Assembly (NCBI GenBank): GCA_019359395.1
Contig: JAHHHK010000007.1
Location: forward strand, 186,001 to 250,000
DNA: 64,000 nucleotides
Direction of reading: 5' to 3'
Origin: Komarekiella atlantica HA4396-MV6
GTDB taxonomy: Bacteria > Cyanobacteriota > Cyanobacteriia > Cyanobacteriales > Nostocaceae
A model generated the notes under the pieces. The model searched no databases, was not told the origin of the DNA, and saw only the letters and a list, made by a program, of their open reading frames with translations. Every line of letters starts with the position of its first letter. Position 1 is the first letter of the stretch. The translations under genes and the position numbers were made by a program. Shown in pieces: positions 17,400-26,379 of the stretch.

Positions 17400-18524
17400 A
17401 TGAATGGCACAATTCGCGTTGGTAATCTCTTCGGCATTCCCTTCTATATCCATCCATCGTGGTTTTTAGTTCTGGGTTTGGTAACTTGGAGCTATAGCAG
17501 TGGACTGGCGGCGCAATTTCCCTTAATATCCGGGGGATTAGCTGTACTATTAGGATTGATGACAGCGCTGTTGTTATTTGCCTCTGTCGTCGCCCATGAA
17601 TTAGGACACAGTTTCGTCGCCATTCGCCAGGGAATTGATGTCAAATCAATTACACTGTTCATATTTGGTGGTTTGGCCAGCTTAGAAAAAGAGTCGAAAA
17701 CTCCAGCAGAAGCTTTTTGGGTGGCGATCGCCGGGCCTTTAGTTAGCCTACTGTTATTTGGAAGTCTAACAGCAATTGGATTTGCTACCGCTGCATCCGG
17801 GCCATTGGCAGCAATTCTTGGTGTTTTGGCTTCTGTTAACCTGGCATTAGCGCTATTTAACCTGATTCCTGGTTTGCCATTAGATGGCGGTAATATCCTC
17901 AAGGCGGCTGTTTGGAAAATTACAGGTAATCCTTACAAAGGTGTAGTTTTCGCCAGTCGATTTGGACAAATCTTTGGTTGGGTAGCGGTTCTTTCCGGTG
18001 TACTTCCACTGTTCTTATTTGGCAGCTTCGGTAACTTCTGGAACTTATTAATTGGTTTCTTCTTATTACAAAATGCTGGTAATGCGGCGCAATTTGCCAG
18101 AGTTCAGGAAAAACTTACAGGATTAACAGCTGAGGATGCTGTCACACTCAATAGCCCAATTGTATCAGCTAATCTTACCCTAAGAGAGTTTGCCGATCAG
18201 CAGGTTGTGAGTGGACAAAACTGGCGGCGGTTCTTGGTGACTGATGATGGGGGACAATTAGTAGGTGCGATCGCAGTTGATAATATGCGTTCTATCCCGA
18301 CAGCAATGTGGTCAGAAACTCAAGTTAGAGAAGTAATGCAACCAATTGCTCAATCTACCACAGTCCAATCTGATCAACCACTTTTGGAAGTCGTACAGCT
18401 ACTCGAACAACAAAAGCTATCTGCGCTTCCTGTAATTCGTAACAACGGCGTGCTAGTGGGAATTTTAGAAAAAGCAGCGGTTATCCAGTTACTCCAAAGC
18501 AGAACTCAACCCAATCCTGCATAG
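17400..18524 (+). CDS. site-2-protease-family (M50) membrane metalloprotease with CBS pair
   Basis: The protein is 374 aa from ATG 17400, chosen for AAAGGTG about 9 bases upstream and because MNGTIRVGNLFGIPF is the usual family start; an ATG at 17379 is in frame. Membrane segments carry the zinc site HELGH (residues 66-70) and the second motif NLIPGLPLDGGN (Asp about 162). The C-terminal about 130 residues contain two CBS units (VREVMQPIA..., LSALPVIRNNGVLVGILEK) that may bind adenine nucleotides. Such enzymes cleave membrane-bound regulators; the substrate is unknown. Confidence 0.9.
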   Translation: MNGTIRVGNLFGIPFYIHPSWFLVLGLVTWSYSSGLAAQFPLISGGLAVLLGLMTALLLFASVVAHELGHSFVAIRQGIDVKSITLFIFGGLASLEKESKTPAEAFWVAIAGPLVSLLLFGSLTAIGFATAASGPLAAILGVLASVNLALALFNLIPGLPLDGGNILKAAVWKITGNPYKGVVFASRFGQIFGWVAVLSGVLPLFLFGSFGNFWNLLIGFFLLQNAGNAAQFARVQEKLTGLTAEDAVTLNSPIVSANLTLREFADQQVVSGQNWRRFLVTDDGGQLVGAIAVDNMRSIPTAMWSETQVREVMQPIAQSTTVQSDQPLLEVVQLLEQQKLSALPVIRNNGVLVGILEKAAVIQLLQSRTQPNPA

Positions 18525-18557
18525 TTATTTCATCAAAAATACTCTTCTTGGCTATTA

Positions 18558-18633
18558 GATCCCCGACTTCTTAAAGAAGTCGGGGATCTTTCTTAAAGAA
18601 GTCGGGGATTCTATCTTAAAGAAGTCGGGGATC
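18558..18633. repeat. palindromic repeat with two extra half copies
   Basis: A 31-bp near-perfect palindrome (18558-18588, core GACTTCTTTAAGAAGTC-like) is followed by two more copies of its right arm, CTTAAAGAAGTCGGGGAT, at 18592-18609 and 18615-18632. It lies just after the protease gene and may act as a transcript end. The GTCGGGGAT module is a common Nostoc intergenic repeat. Confidence 0.75.
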
Positions 18634-18772
18634 TATAGATATTAAGAAAAGGTTATTAAAAGATAAAGCCTAATGTAGGATTATTGTTGTGGTGCTGAAT
18701 TCTGCCATAAGTAAAATTTTTACTTAATTTCTCTAATTAAAAGAGTGATTGATTGTAACTGGTGAAGTGCGA

Positions 18773-20365
18773 ATGCCTGTGTCAAAAGTTATTTTGAATC
18801 TTTGCAATGTCGGCTTGGTTGTGACAACTGTCCTTTTACTGGCAGGAGGGGCTTATGCCAACGAAGCGCCTAAAAAGACCAAGACTATAGCTTTACCAGA
18901 CCAGTCACATCCCTTAACTAATATCAATCCTGTATCTGAGTTAGTAGATATTCAACCTACAGACTGGGCTTTTCAATCTTTCCAATCTTTAGTCGATCGC
19001 TACGGTGTAGTTACAGGTTATCCCGATCGCACATTTCGAGGTAATCAAACTATGACTCGCTATGAATTCGCAAGCGGTCTTTTGATCACCATAAATCACA
19101 TTAACAACTTGCTCCTCACGGGGACTTCTCACCAAGTAAGTCAAGAAGACTTGGAAACTCTCAACCGATTGCAAACAGAGTTTGCCCAAGAACTAAAAGA
19201 TCTTCAAGGACGAGTAGATAAATTAGAATCACGTTTAGCGTCTACAGCCCAACAGCAGTTTTCTACGACTACTAAACTGCAAGGAGAAGTTCTTTTTGCC
19301 TTGATTGGACTTGGTGGCGGTGACAAAGCTGATAGCAGTGGGGATGCTATCGACAGTAATTTAACTTTCAGTAGCCGGGTACGGCTAAATTTTGATACTA
19401 GCTTCACTGGTAAAGACCGCCTCAGAACTCGCTTGCAAGCTACAAATATCGCGGCAGTAGATAATGCATCTGGAACTGAAATGGCACGTTTAGCTTTTCA
19501 AGGCGATAGCGAAAACCAGTTTGAAATCAACGTCTTAGAATACCGCTTCCCATTGGGAGAGAACGCGATTGTTTATCTGGAGGCGGTAGGCGGCGACTTG
19601 GATGAATTTGTTGCCAATACTTTCAATCCCTTTTTGACTGGTAGTGGTCGTGGTTCCCTCTCCCGCTTTGCCCAGCGCAACCCAATTTACCGCCAGGGAG
19701 AAGGAGCAGGATTAGGTATAGTTTATAACTTTAATGAGACAGTCAACTTGAGTTTGGGGTACATTGCTAATGATGTTCAAGACCCAGAAATTGGGTTTGA
19801 TGAGACAGCATACGGAGCGATCGCTCAACTCTCCTTTGAACTTAGTGATAGCTTTGGAGTAGGCTTTACCTACGTCCGTTCTTACAATAACCTCGACGAA
19901 AGCGGAACCGGTAGCCGTCGTGCTAACGATCCTTTTAATAACGAGAGTAATGCCATTGTTGCCGACTCCTTCGGTTTGCAATCTGCGATCGCAATTAACT
20001 CTAACTTCACACTCTCTGGTTGGGTCGGCTTCACCAATGCTACAGCTACCGATTTACCAAACGACCCAGCAGCAAATATTTTTAATTGGGCGCTGACTTT
20101 GGCTTTAGTTGATTTAGGCAAAGAAGGGAGCCTTGCAGGAATTGCGATCGGTCAACCACCCAAAGTTACCAACAATGACTTTCAGGTTGCAGGTCAGGCA
20201 TACGCAGATACAGACAACTCTATGCATATAGAAGCTTTTTACCGCTTCCCCGCTAATGACAACATTGCCATTACCCCAGGGCTGCTGGTGATTACTAACC
20301 CAGAACACGATCGCAACAACAATACAATCTATATTGGTCTGATTCGGACAACTTTCAGCTTTTAA
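18773..20365 (+). CDS. SLH-domain OprB-type porin (iron-uptake-porin family)
   Basis: The protein is 530 aa from ATG 18773 (GGTGA upstream; an in-frame TTG lies at 18749). It has a signal peptide with likely cleavage at AYA-NEA, one SLH domain at about 60-110 (DWAFQSFQSLVDRYGVVTGY, TMTRYEFASGL), then a coiled-coil (LQTEFAQELKDLQGRVDKLE) and a C-terminal OprB beta-barrel of about 370 residues ending in the outer-membrane signature TTFSF. The SLH domain anchors such porins to peptidoglycan-linked polymer. Cyanobacterial relatives pass inorganic ions, including iron. Confidence 0.92.
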   Translation: MPVSKVILNLCNVGLVVTTVLLLAGGAYANEAPKKTKTIALPDQSHPLTNINPVSELVDIQPTDWAFQSFQSLVDRYGVVTGYPDRTFRGNQTMTRYEFASGLLITINHINNLLLTGTSHQVSQEDLETLNRLQTEFAQELKDLQGRVDKLESRLASTAQQQFSTTTKLQGEVLFALIGLGGGDKADSSGDAIDSNLTFSSRVRLNFDTSFTGKDRLRTRLQATNIAAVDNASGTEMARLAFQGDSENQFEINVLEYRFPLGENAIVYLEAVGGDLDEFVANTFNPFLTGSGRGSLSRFAQRNPIYRQGEGAGLGIVYNFNETVNLSLGYIANDVQDPEIGFDETAYGAIAQLSFELSDSFGVGFTYVRSYNNLDESGTGSRRANDPFNNESNAIVADSFGLQSAIAINSNFTLSGWVGFTNATATDLPNDPAANIFNWALTLALVDLGKEGSLAGIAIGQPPKVTNNDFQVAGQAYADTDNSMHIEAFYRFPANDNIAITPGLLVITNPEHDRNNNTIYIGLIRTTFSF

Positions 20366-20450
20366 TGATTATTACAAACCATCCGTAGCGGATGCTGCAT
20401 TATTACTCAACGGTTAGACTAGAACCAATGGTAATAATTGTAGGAATAAT

Positions 20451-21056
20451 ATGATGAGCGATCGCGACTATACATTAATCATTGACAAAAGTGGTAGTAT
20501 GTCCACCCCTGATCAAGTCGGTGGTAGAAACAGATGGGATATAGCCCAAGAGTCTACTCTGGCTTTAGCAAGAAAATGCGAGCAGTTTGACCCAGATGGC
20601 ATCACTGTTTACGTGTTTTCCGGTAGATTTAAACGCTATGACGATGTTACCTCAGCCAAAGTAGCGCAGATATTTCTAGAAAATGACCCTGCTGGTACGA
20701 CAAACTTAGCTGGTGTACTTCAGGATGCACTCAATAATTACTTTAAACGCAAAGCCGCTGGTCAAACCAAACCCAATGGCGAGACAATTTTAGTAATTAC
20801 CGATGGCGAACCAGACGATCGCAAAGCAGTATTTGAAGTCATAATTCAAGCCACTCGCCAAATGGAACGTGATGAAGAATTGGCAATTTCGATGATTCAA
20901 GTCGGTTCAGATTCCCAAGCTACCAAGTTTCTCAAAGCTTTAGATGATCAGTTGCAAAGTGTTGGCGCTAAATTTGATATTTGCGACACAGTGACTTTAG
21001 ACGATTTAGAAGACATGAGCCTCGCAGATGTGTTGATGAATGCAATAACGGACTAA
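20451..21056 (+). CDS. von Willebrand factor A domain protein, first of tandem pair
   Basis: The protein is 201 aa and consists of a single vWA domain. The metal-ion-dependent adhesion site is complete: DKSGS near residue 11, the Thr in GTTNLAG, and the Asp in ITDGEPDD. There is no signal peptide, so it is cytoplasmic. AGGA lies just upstream. It is followed after 47 bases by a paralogue of identical length, which points to local duplication. The closest known types are TerY-like vWA proteins of stress systems, but no ter genes are adjacent. Confidence 0.88.
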   Translation: MMSDRDYTLIIDKSGSMSTPDQVGGRNRWDIAQESTLALARKCEQFDPDGITVYVFSGRFKRYDDVTSAKVAQIFLENDPAGTTNLAGVLQDALNNYFKRKAAGQTKPNGETILVITDGEPDDRKAVFEVIIQATRQMERDEELAISMIQVGSDSQATKFLKALDDQLQSVGAKFDICDTVTLDDLEDMSLADVLMNAITD

Positions 21057-21103
21057 TGCGTCGATCGCCTAAAGGTTTTGACTCTTAATTGGAGAATTGA
21101 ATA

Positions 21104-21709
21104 ATGCTAGAAAATCGTGATTACACCTTAATTATTGACAAAAGCGGCAGCATGGCCACCCCAGATCAAAAGGGTGGTAGAAGCCGATGGGTAGCAGCAC
21201 AGGAATCTACCTTAGCTTTAGCGAGTAAGTGTGAGCAATTTGATCCAGATGGCATCACTATTTATGTATTTTCTGGTAAATTCAAGCGCTATGAAAACGT
21301 CACATCAGGTAAAGTAGCACAAATTTTTCAAGAAAATGATCCCTCTGGTACTACTGATTTGGCAGCAGTATTAAAACACGCAACTGATGATTACTTTCAA
21401 CGCAAATCATCTGGTAAAACTAAACCAAATGGTGAAACAATTTTAGTAGTTACTGACGGTGAACCAGACGATCGCAAAGCGGTAATGAGGGTAATTATCG
21501 AAGCTTCCCGCCGTATGGATCGAGATGAAGAATTAGGCATTTCCTTTATTCAGGTTGGTACAGATCAGCAAGCTACCCGCTTTCTTAAAGTCTTAGATGA
21601 TGATCTCCAAAGTGCTGGTGCTAAGTTTGATATCTGTGACACCATCACTATGGAAGATATGGAAGATTTAAGTTTATCAGAAGTGTTGCTGAATGCTATT
21701 AATGACTAG
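21104..21709 (+). CDS. von Willebrand factor A domain protein, second of tandem pair
   Basis: The protein is 201 aa and collinear with the preceding gene over its whole length. The same site residues are present (DKSGSM, GTTDLAA, VTDGEPDD), and the C-terminus ends in a shared DICDT...EVLLNAIND. GGAG lies about 9 bases upstream of ATG. Differences cluster in the surface helices (for example ARKCEQ versus ASKCEQ, FKRKAAG versus FQRKSSG). This suggests two related partners or subunits of one complex. Confidence 0.88.
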   Translation: MLENRDYTLIIDKSGSMATPDQKGGRSRWVAAQESTLALASKCEQFDPDGITIYVFSGKFKRYENVTSGKVAQIFQENDPSGTTDLAAVLKHATDDYFQRKSSGKTKPNGETILVVTDGEPDDRKAVMRVIIEASRRMDRDEELGISFIQVGTDQQATRFLKVLDDDLQSAGAKFDICDTITMEDMEDLSLSEVLLNAIND

Positions 21710-21817
21710 CAACGCTTTACGGAAAATCCTTGTTTTCTAAGCTTCTAATATCTTGTCAGTGAGTATGTTTATTTCCGCCGTGCAGTACTAGCTATACTGT
21801 TTATAGGACTTGCAACA

Positions 21818-22210
21818 ATGGATTCTATTGATGATTTGTTAGCTCAACTCAAAGCTGAGTACGAAGAAGTACAACCTAAACAGCAGCAACTAAAATCAAA
21901 TGCAGCCAAATCATTTATCCAACCGTCAAAAAAGTCGGCATCTTTAATAGATAATCTTTTAGCAGAAGTCAAGGCCAATTTTGCAGAGCAGGATGCTGCT
22001 GAGGAGTTAAAAAGGCAACAAGAACTAGAACAAGAAAGAATTCAACAAGAAAAACTCAAAGCCAAACAAATAGAAGCTTTGAGAGTACAAGCAAAAGAAT
22101 GGTTAGCTAAATTAGATCCTTTCTCATCTGAAGGACTTTGGTTTGAAAGGTTCGCTGAAAGATATTCCTCAAAATTAGAGGCGGCGATTGAATATTTGCA
22201 AAACAACTAG
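21818..22210 (+). CDS. Slr1339-family salt-stress-type protein
   Basis: The protein is 130 aa. The start MDSIDDLLAQLKAEYEE is echoed inside as SLIDNLLAEVKANFAE. A long charged coiled-coil (AAEELKRQQELEQERIQQEK) and a conserved tail (LDPFSSEGLWFERFAERY) follow. This layout is that of the family named after Synechocystis Slr1339. It lies 108 bases after the vWA pair on the same strand, so it may share their transcript. No enzymatic motif is seen. It is probably a soluble helical adaptor. Confidence 0.72.
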   Translation: MDSIDDLLAQLKAEYEEVQPKQQQLKSNAAKSFIQPSKKSASLIDNLLAEVKANFAEQDAAEELKRQQELEQERIQQEKLKAKQIEALRVQAKEWLAKLDPFSSEGLWFERFAERYSSKLEAAIEYLQNN

Positions 22211-22220
22211 GCTTTTCATC

Positions 22221-22289
22221 TTCGTGTCTTTGTGTCTTGGTGGTTAAACAATTGATTTTTTAACCACGAAGGCACTAAGACACCAAGAA
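22221..22289. repeat. inverted repeat between convergent genes
   Basis: Two imperfectly complementary arms (22221-22247, TTCGTGTCTTTGTGTCTTGG..., and 22260-22289) flank a 12-base AT-rich loop. Lying between the convergent Slr1339-like and HxlR genes, it could end transcription from both sides. The motif is a common Nostoc intergenic repeat. Confidence 0.6.
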
Positions 22290-22330
22290 CAATACATTAC
22301 ACCTTGAAAAGCAATGCCCATTTTTCAACT

Positions 22331-22672
22331 TTAAGGTAATTTATTTGAGCTGTAATGTTTAATAGCCCATTCATGCATTGCATAAAGAATTGGTCGTAAA
22401 CTTTCTCCCAAAGAAGTTAATGAATATTCGACTTTGGGAGGGATTTGAGGATAAACTTCTCGATGAATAATACCGTCTTCCTCCATTTCTCTAAGTTGCT
22501 GGGTCAGCATTTTTTGGGTAATTCCGGGTAAGGCTCGCTGCAATTCACCAAACCGTTTTATGTCAGCCATTAATTCTCTAATAATCAAAACCTTCCAGCG
22601 TCCGCCAATTACCTTTAGCGTGGTTTCTACTTCACAATTCAGCCTGCTATGGTTTTCTGCTTCAGCTTTCAT
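22331..22672 (-). CDS. HxlR-family winged-helix regulator
   Basis: The protein is 113 aa and one HxlR domain: [35 protein letters not shown] (recognition helix), [20 protein letters not shown] (wing). A single cysteine at residue 13 (RLNCEVE) sits where redox-sensing relatives such as Bacillus YodB carry their reactive cysteine. It is divergent from an azoreductase gene, the same pairing that YodB controls in Bacillus. It probably represses that gene and itself through the sites at 22684-22717. Confidence 0.88.
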   Translation of the reverse strand: MKAEAENHSRLNCEVETTLKVIGGRWKVLIIRELMADIKRFGELQRALPGITQKMLTQQLREMEEDGIIHREVYPQIPPKVEYSLTSLGESLRPILYAMHEWAIKHYSSNKLP

Positions 22673-22683
22673 AGTGACTTTTT

Positions 22684-22717
22684 AGTAAGTATCTTACTTT
22701 TCAGTGCCTACTTTTCA
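22684..22717. promoter_or_regulatory. candidate HxlR operator
   Basis: AGTAAG-TAT-CTTACT at 22684-22698 is a perfect 6-3-6 inverted repeat, 11 bases before the regulator's start codon. It overlaps a direct repeat, CTTACTTTTCA/CCTACTTTTCA (22693-22703 and 22707-22717), spaced 14 bases apart. The TACT-rich content resembles sites bound by HxlR-type repressors. Confidence 0.5.
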
Positions 22718-22820
22718 TATTAGCTATACATAGTTTAAAGTCAACTCGGCAGGTGTTTTGTAATTTGACCTCAACACTGTTAAAGGCTTGTAGGGGCGAT
22801 TTTTTGTAGGAAATTTATTT

Positions 22821-23444
22821 ATGACAAATATTCTCCATATTGATTCTAGTCCGCGTGGTGAGCGTTCTCATTCACGCACACTTACCCATAAATTTGTCAC
22901 AGAATGGCAAGCCGTTCATCCTAAAAGCTCAGTAACCTATCGGGACTTAGGTCATAATCCTGTTCCCCATGTAGACGAATCATGGATTGCTGCTGCTTTT
23001 ACACCACCGCAGGCACACACACCTGAATTAGCAGAGGCAATTAAGGTGTCTGATGCCTTAGTTGATGAGTTTCTTGCAGCCGAGCGCTACGTCTTCGGTG
23101 TACCGATGTACAATTTTAATATACCTTCTACCTTCAAGGCTTACATTGACCAAATTGTTCGTGTTGGTCGCACCTTCGCTGTTACAGAACAAGGGAATTT
23201 TCAAGGACTGGTTGAAGGGAAAAAGTCGTTAGTGATTACGGCTCGTGGTGGTAGTTTTACAAATGGAAGTCCCGCAGCTCCTTATGATTATCAAGAACCC
23301 TATCTGAGAGCGATTTTTGGCTTTATCGGTATTACAGACGTTTCTTTCATTCATCTGGAAAACCTCAATGCGGGTGAGGCTGCTCGTGAACAGGCTTTCG
23401 CTGAAGCTCAAGAGGCGATCGCTCAAGCAGTAACTAACTGGTAA
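22821..23444 (+). CDS. azoR: FMN-dependent NADH:quinone/azo oxidoreductase
   Basis: The protein is 207 aa with a flavodoxin-like fold. It shows HIDSSPRGERSHSRTLTHKF (FMN phosphate loop), VFGVPMYNFNIPSTFKAYID (flavin binding) and ITARGGSF. The enzyme reduces quinones and azo compounds by two electrons and protects against electrophile stress. It is transcribed away from the HxlR regulator, with the candidate operator in the shared region. Confidence 0.92.
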   Translation: MTNILHIDSSPRGERSHSRTLTHKFVTEWQAVHPKSSVTYRDLGHNPVPHVDESWIAAAFTPPQAHTPELAEAIKVSDALVDEFLAAERYVFGVPMYNFNIPSTFKAYIDQIVRVGRTFAVTEQGNFQGLVEGKKSLVITARGGSFTNGSPAAPYDYQEPYLRAIFGFIGITDVSFIHLENLNAGEAAREQAFAEAQEAIAQAVTNW

Positions 23445-23509
23445 TCTTAATACCTGTTACTAATTGACTGGCACTCAGGGAATTTTTCCAGAACAGAGTG
23501 CCAAATCGT

Positions 23510-24253
23510 TTACTCAACCACTGATGTGGAAGCTCCCTCAGCTGATGGAGGTACACCGGGTAACTCTAGACAATATCCCGCGCCATATACAGTTTTAATA
23601 TAACGAGGATGGCGGGGATCTGGTTCTAACTTAGTTCTCAAGTGGCGGATATGCACCCGAATTGTTTCAATGTCATCATCTGGATCGTAACCCCAAACTT
23701 CTCTAAGGATTTCGCTGGGGGAAACTGTCTGACCGTGGCGTTGAAGCAAGCAGTGAAGTAGCTCAAATTCCAAGTGAGTCAATTTCACTGTCTCATTGAA
23801 CCATATCGCCTCAAATCTTTCGGGAACGAGGGTGAGTGATCCATAGTTAAGAATTTCACTATGCTTGGCTGCTTGGGGAATGCGGTCAGTACGCCGCAAT
23901 AGTGCTCGTACCCGCGCCAGCATTTCTTCAACTTCAAAGGGTTTGGTAAGGTAGTCATCTGCGCCAGCATTGAAGCCTTCTACCTTATCCTGAGTTTGGC
24001 TTAGAGCCGTCAACATTAACACGGGAATTTCAGCGGTGCGATCGTCCCGACGCAGGCGTTGACAAACGGTAAATCCATCTACTCTTGGCAACATCAGATC
24101 GAGCATGATCAAGTCTGGTTGTAGCTGGAGAGCCAATGCCTGACCTTTGATGCCGTCTTCAGCTTGACTAACATCGTAGCCGGCCATTTCTAAGTTGACG
24201 GCAACGAGTTCTGAAATTGCTGGGTCATCGTCTATGACTAGAATCCTCGGCAT
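23510..24253 (-). CDS. rpaA: OmpR-type response regulator RpaA
   Basis: The protein is 247 aa. The receiver domain ([20 protein letters not shown], phospho-Asp in [14 protein letters not shown], Lys in [10 protein letters not shown]) is followed by a winged-helix DNA-binding domain ([31 protein letters not shown]). The linker [18 protein letters not shown] and [20 protein letters not shown] match RpaA of other cyanobacteria nearly word for word. RpaA is the main output regulator of the circadian clock through SasA and affects phycobilisome coupling. The gene stands alone; its kinase is not in the window. Confidence 0.88.
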   Translation of the reverse strand: MPRILVIDDDPAISELVAVNLEMAGYDVSQAEDGIKGQALALQLQPDLIMLDLMLPRVDGFTVCQRLRRDDRTAEIPVLMLTALSQTQDKVEGFNAGADDYLTKPFEVEEMLARVRALLRRTDRIPQAAKHSEILNYGSLTLVPERFEAIWFNETVKLTHLEFELLHCLLQRHGQTVSPSEILREVWGYDPDDDIETIRVHIRHLRTKLEPDPRHPRYIKTVYGAGYCLELPGVPPSAEGASTSVVE

Positions 24254-24406
24254 CTTAAAAAATTATTACTACTTATTAAGGATAAAGAAGAACCTTTGGT
24301 AGATACAAAGATTTCTGCACAGATTATAAAAAAGTTTTAAAATCTAACATAAATCTTAAGATGAAAGAATTGTGAAATCAAGACTAAATTACAGGAAAAT
24401 CTAGCT

Positions 24407-25459
24407 ATGATGTGTCACCCTCCCTACAAACCGCCTAAGTTTTTGCAAAACGGGGTGGCAATGACTGTTTACACGGCTTTGTGGGGAAAAAGATCCTGGG
24501 ACATTAATCGATATCCTGAGCCGTTATACCATAAAAAAATCTTTACGGGTGGGCAAGATGTACCAATTTTTGGTTGGGTTGCCATCCCTGAAAATGCTCA
24601 TAGCACAATTGTGGGTACTTATGGCATCACAGGTGAGCTAGAGACGGAATGGTCTTTGAAGCTTCTAGGACAAAAGGCATACGCTCAAGGCTACGCTGTA
24701 GTGTTATTTGATTGGCGTGCTCACGGCAAAACTGCTGAATTATCCCCGACTTTGACTTCTGATGGGTTGTACGAGGGGGAAGATTTTGTTCGCATTGCAG
24801 CAGCAGCAGCAGAAATGGGATGTCCGAAAAAGTTTTGGTTCACAGGGTTTTCTTTAGGGGGACAATTGGCGTTGTGGGGGGTGAAAACTGCTGAGGATTT
24901 ACTAGCTAGGGACAATGAGTATTTAGGGCTAAAAAACAGCGATATTGCTGGTGGTGCAGTGATTTGCCCAAGTTTGGATTCTTTGCGATCGCTATCTTAT
25001 TTAGTCAAGAGGCCTTTTGGCAAATATTTAGAAGCTGGGATTGCACGGAATTTGAAAAAACTCGCATGGCGAATACATGATGCTCATCCTGGAACCATTG
25101 ACCCAGCGGCAATTGAAAGAGCAAACAGCATTTGGGATTTTGACAAGGAACTGGTAATTAGCCGACTAGGTTTTGATTCTGTAGAAGCATATTATCAAGC
25201 TAGCAGTGCACTGCAAATACTGCCGCAGCTTGCAAAACCAACCTTAATTGTATACGCTGCTGATGACCCACTTTTTCACCCAGCTATCATACCTGATTTA
25301 GAAGCTGCTTGTGCTGGCAATCCTGTAATAGATTTGTTGCTGACTCGTTACGGAGGTCATGTTGGCTATTTGAGCAGCAAAGAGTGCCAGCGTCAAGCAA
25401 AAGACCCTGACCCTTGGTGGGCATGGAATCGAGTTTTAAAATGGCTGGAAGAAAAGTAA
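24407..25459 (+). CDS. alpha/beta-hydrolase (YheT-like)
   Basis: The protein is 350 aa. The nucleophile elbow is GFSLGGQLA. The strand before it carries VVLFDWRAHGKT, the acid region is PTLIVYAADDPLF and the catalytic His is GGHVGY. The N-terminal PEPLYHKKIFTGGQDVPIFGWV is typical of the large single-domain hydrolases related to YheT. Substrate is unknown, probably an ester or lipid. Divergent from rpaA across about 150 bases. Confidence 0.8.
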   Translation: MMCHPPYKPPKFLQNGVAMTVYTALWGKRSWDINRYPEPLYHKKIFTGGQDVPIFGWVAIPENAHSTIVGTYGITGELETEWSLKLLGQKAYAQGYAVVLFDWRAHGKTAELSPTLTSDGLYEGEDFVRIAAAAAEMGCPKKFWFTGFSLGGQLALWGVKTAEDLLARDNEYLGLKNSDIAGGAVICPSLDSLRSLSYLVKRPFGKYLEAGIARNLKKLAWRIHDAHPGTIDPAAIERANSIWDFDKELVISRLGFDSVEAYYQASSALQILPQLAKPTLIVYAADDPLFHPAIIPDLEAACAGNPVIDLLLTRYGGHVGYLSSKECQRQAKDPDPWWAWNRVLKWLEEK

Positions 25460-25533
25460 AGTTCCTAATTCAATCATCGAACCAGATACGGCTATCATTG
25501 CAAAGCAGAGAGAGGATGGCATTGATTGAGACG

Positions 25534-25701
25534 CTACCACAACATTATTGGTAAACCAGCAATCACAGAAGCAATACTTGTCCAGAGAGTAAAGCGCTCA
25601 ATATCTACTTCATCTAGGGCAACGCTCATTTGCTTGATTGCTAATAGCAACGCTGCTAGTAGGAGCACAAAGAAGGCAACATAGCCCAAATTTATCATCA
25701 T
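25534..25701 (-). CDS. small membrane protein (55 aa)
   Basis: The frame runs from ATG 25701 to TAG 25534, with AGGA a few bases upstream. The layout is a hydrophobic helix (LGYVAFFVLLLAALLLAIKQ), an amphipathic link (VDIERFTLWTS) and a second hydrophobic stretch ending PIMLW. It lies 42 bases after the 89-residue gene on the same strand, so the two look co-transcribed. The family is not recognised. Confidence 0.6.
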   Translation of the reverse strand: MMINLGYVAFFVLLLAALLLAIKQMSVALDEVDIERFTLWTSIASVIAGLPIMLW

Positions 25702-25743
25702 TTATCCTGATTATCTTGACAAGGAAATAACCCTAATAGGTTT

Positions 25744-26013
25744 TTAGCAAGCTTTGGCAAGGGTTTTTTGTTGCATATTTAGCACTTTCTGAGAAAAACT
25801 ATTGAGCAGTGAAGAGATATCTCCCTCAGATAACCAAATCATAGTTTCATAACCAACCCGGCCCATTTCTGGCTCTGGCCCCATAGGCATTTCCACCAAA
25901 TAGTCCCAGCTATCTGACTCAAATCGATAGTTTTTGATAACGCCTTCCCCACCAATAAAACTTACTATTTGACCTTCACGAAACTTAGGTACTGCCAAAA
26001 AAGTTGCAGACAT
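25744..26013 (-). CDS. conserved-looking cyanobacterial hypothetical protein (89 aa)
   Basis: The protein is soluble. The first half looks like a small beta-barrel (FREGQIVSFIGGEGVIKNYR, WDYLVEMPMG). A helical second half (DISSLLNSFSQKVLNMQQK) follows. The GQIVSFIGGEGVI stretch resembles SH3-like carboxysome or repair-associated folds, but not enough to assign a role. The small membrane protein gene follows 42 bases downstream. Confidence 0.6.
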   Translation of the reverse strand: MSATFLAVPKFREGQIVSFIGGEGVIKNYRFESDSWDYLVEMPMGPEPEMGRVGYETMIWLSEGDISSLLNSFSQKVLNMQQKTLAKAC

Positions 26014-26379
26014 TCCTTGTAATTCCTCTGAGTAATACAGTCATAACTAATGTTGTAGCTAAAAGAAAATTTGCTATTCTCTGTCAAGAGTTTCAACGTA
26101 CTCTCTTTCAGAGGTTCCAACATCGAATTAGGGATCGTACATCTAGAGTGATAAAGGAGGCACGTATATTTAGAGTAATCATTAGACCCACTGAAGCGAT
26201 CGCGGCTAATTATAACCGAGTATTAAGTAGTGATGCTTACATTTAAACTTAATATTTAGTCATTAGTCCTTTATAAACACAAATGACTAATTGACGGTCT
26301 TTAGGAGAAAATGCAACATGTAGGCGCGTTAGCTCATAACAGCTGCTTCTATTTACCTGTCCCTTGACTTTCTGACTTA
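26014..26379. other. intergenic region upstream of hetI
   Basis: The region contains one GCGATCGC site and the promoter regions of hetI and of the divergent 89-residue gene. An open frame at 26004-26246 overlaps the start of that gene and has no ribosome site, so I see no gene here. No clear NtcA-type GTA-N8-TAC site is seen. Confidence 0.45.

Noticed and set aside
26004-26246. 80-codon rightward open frame upstream of hetI
   Set aside because: It overlaps the start of the leftward 89-residue gene, lacks a ribosome site and has no recognisable features.
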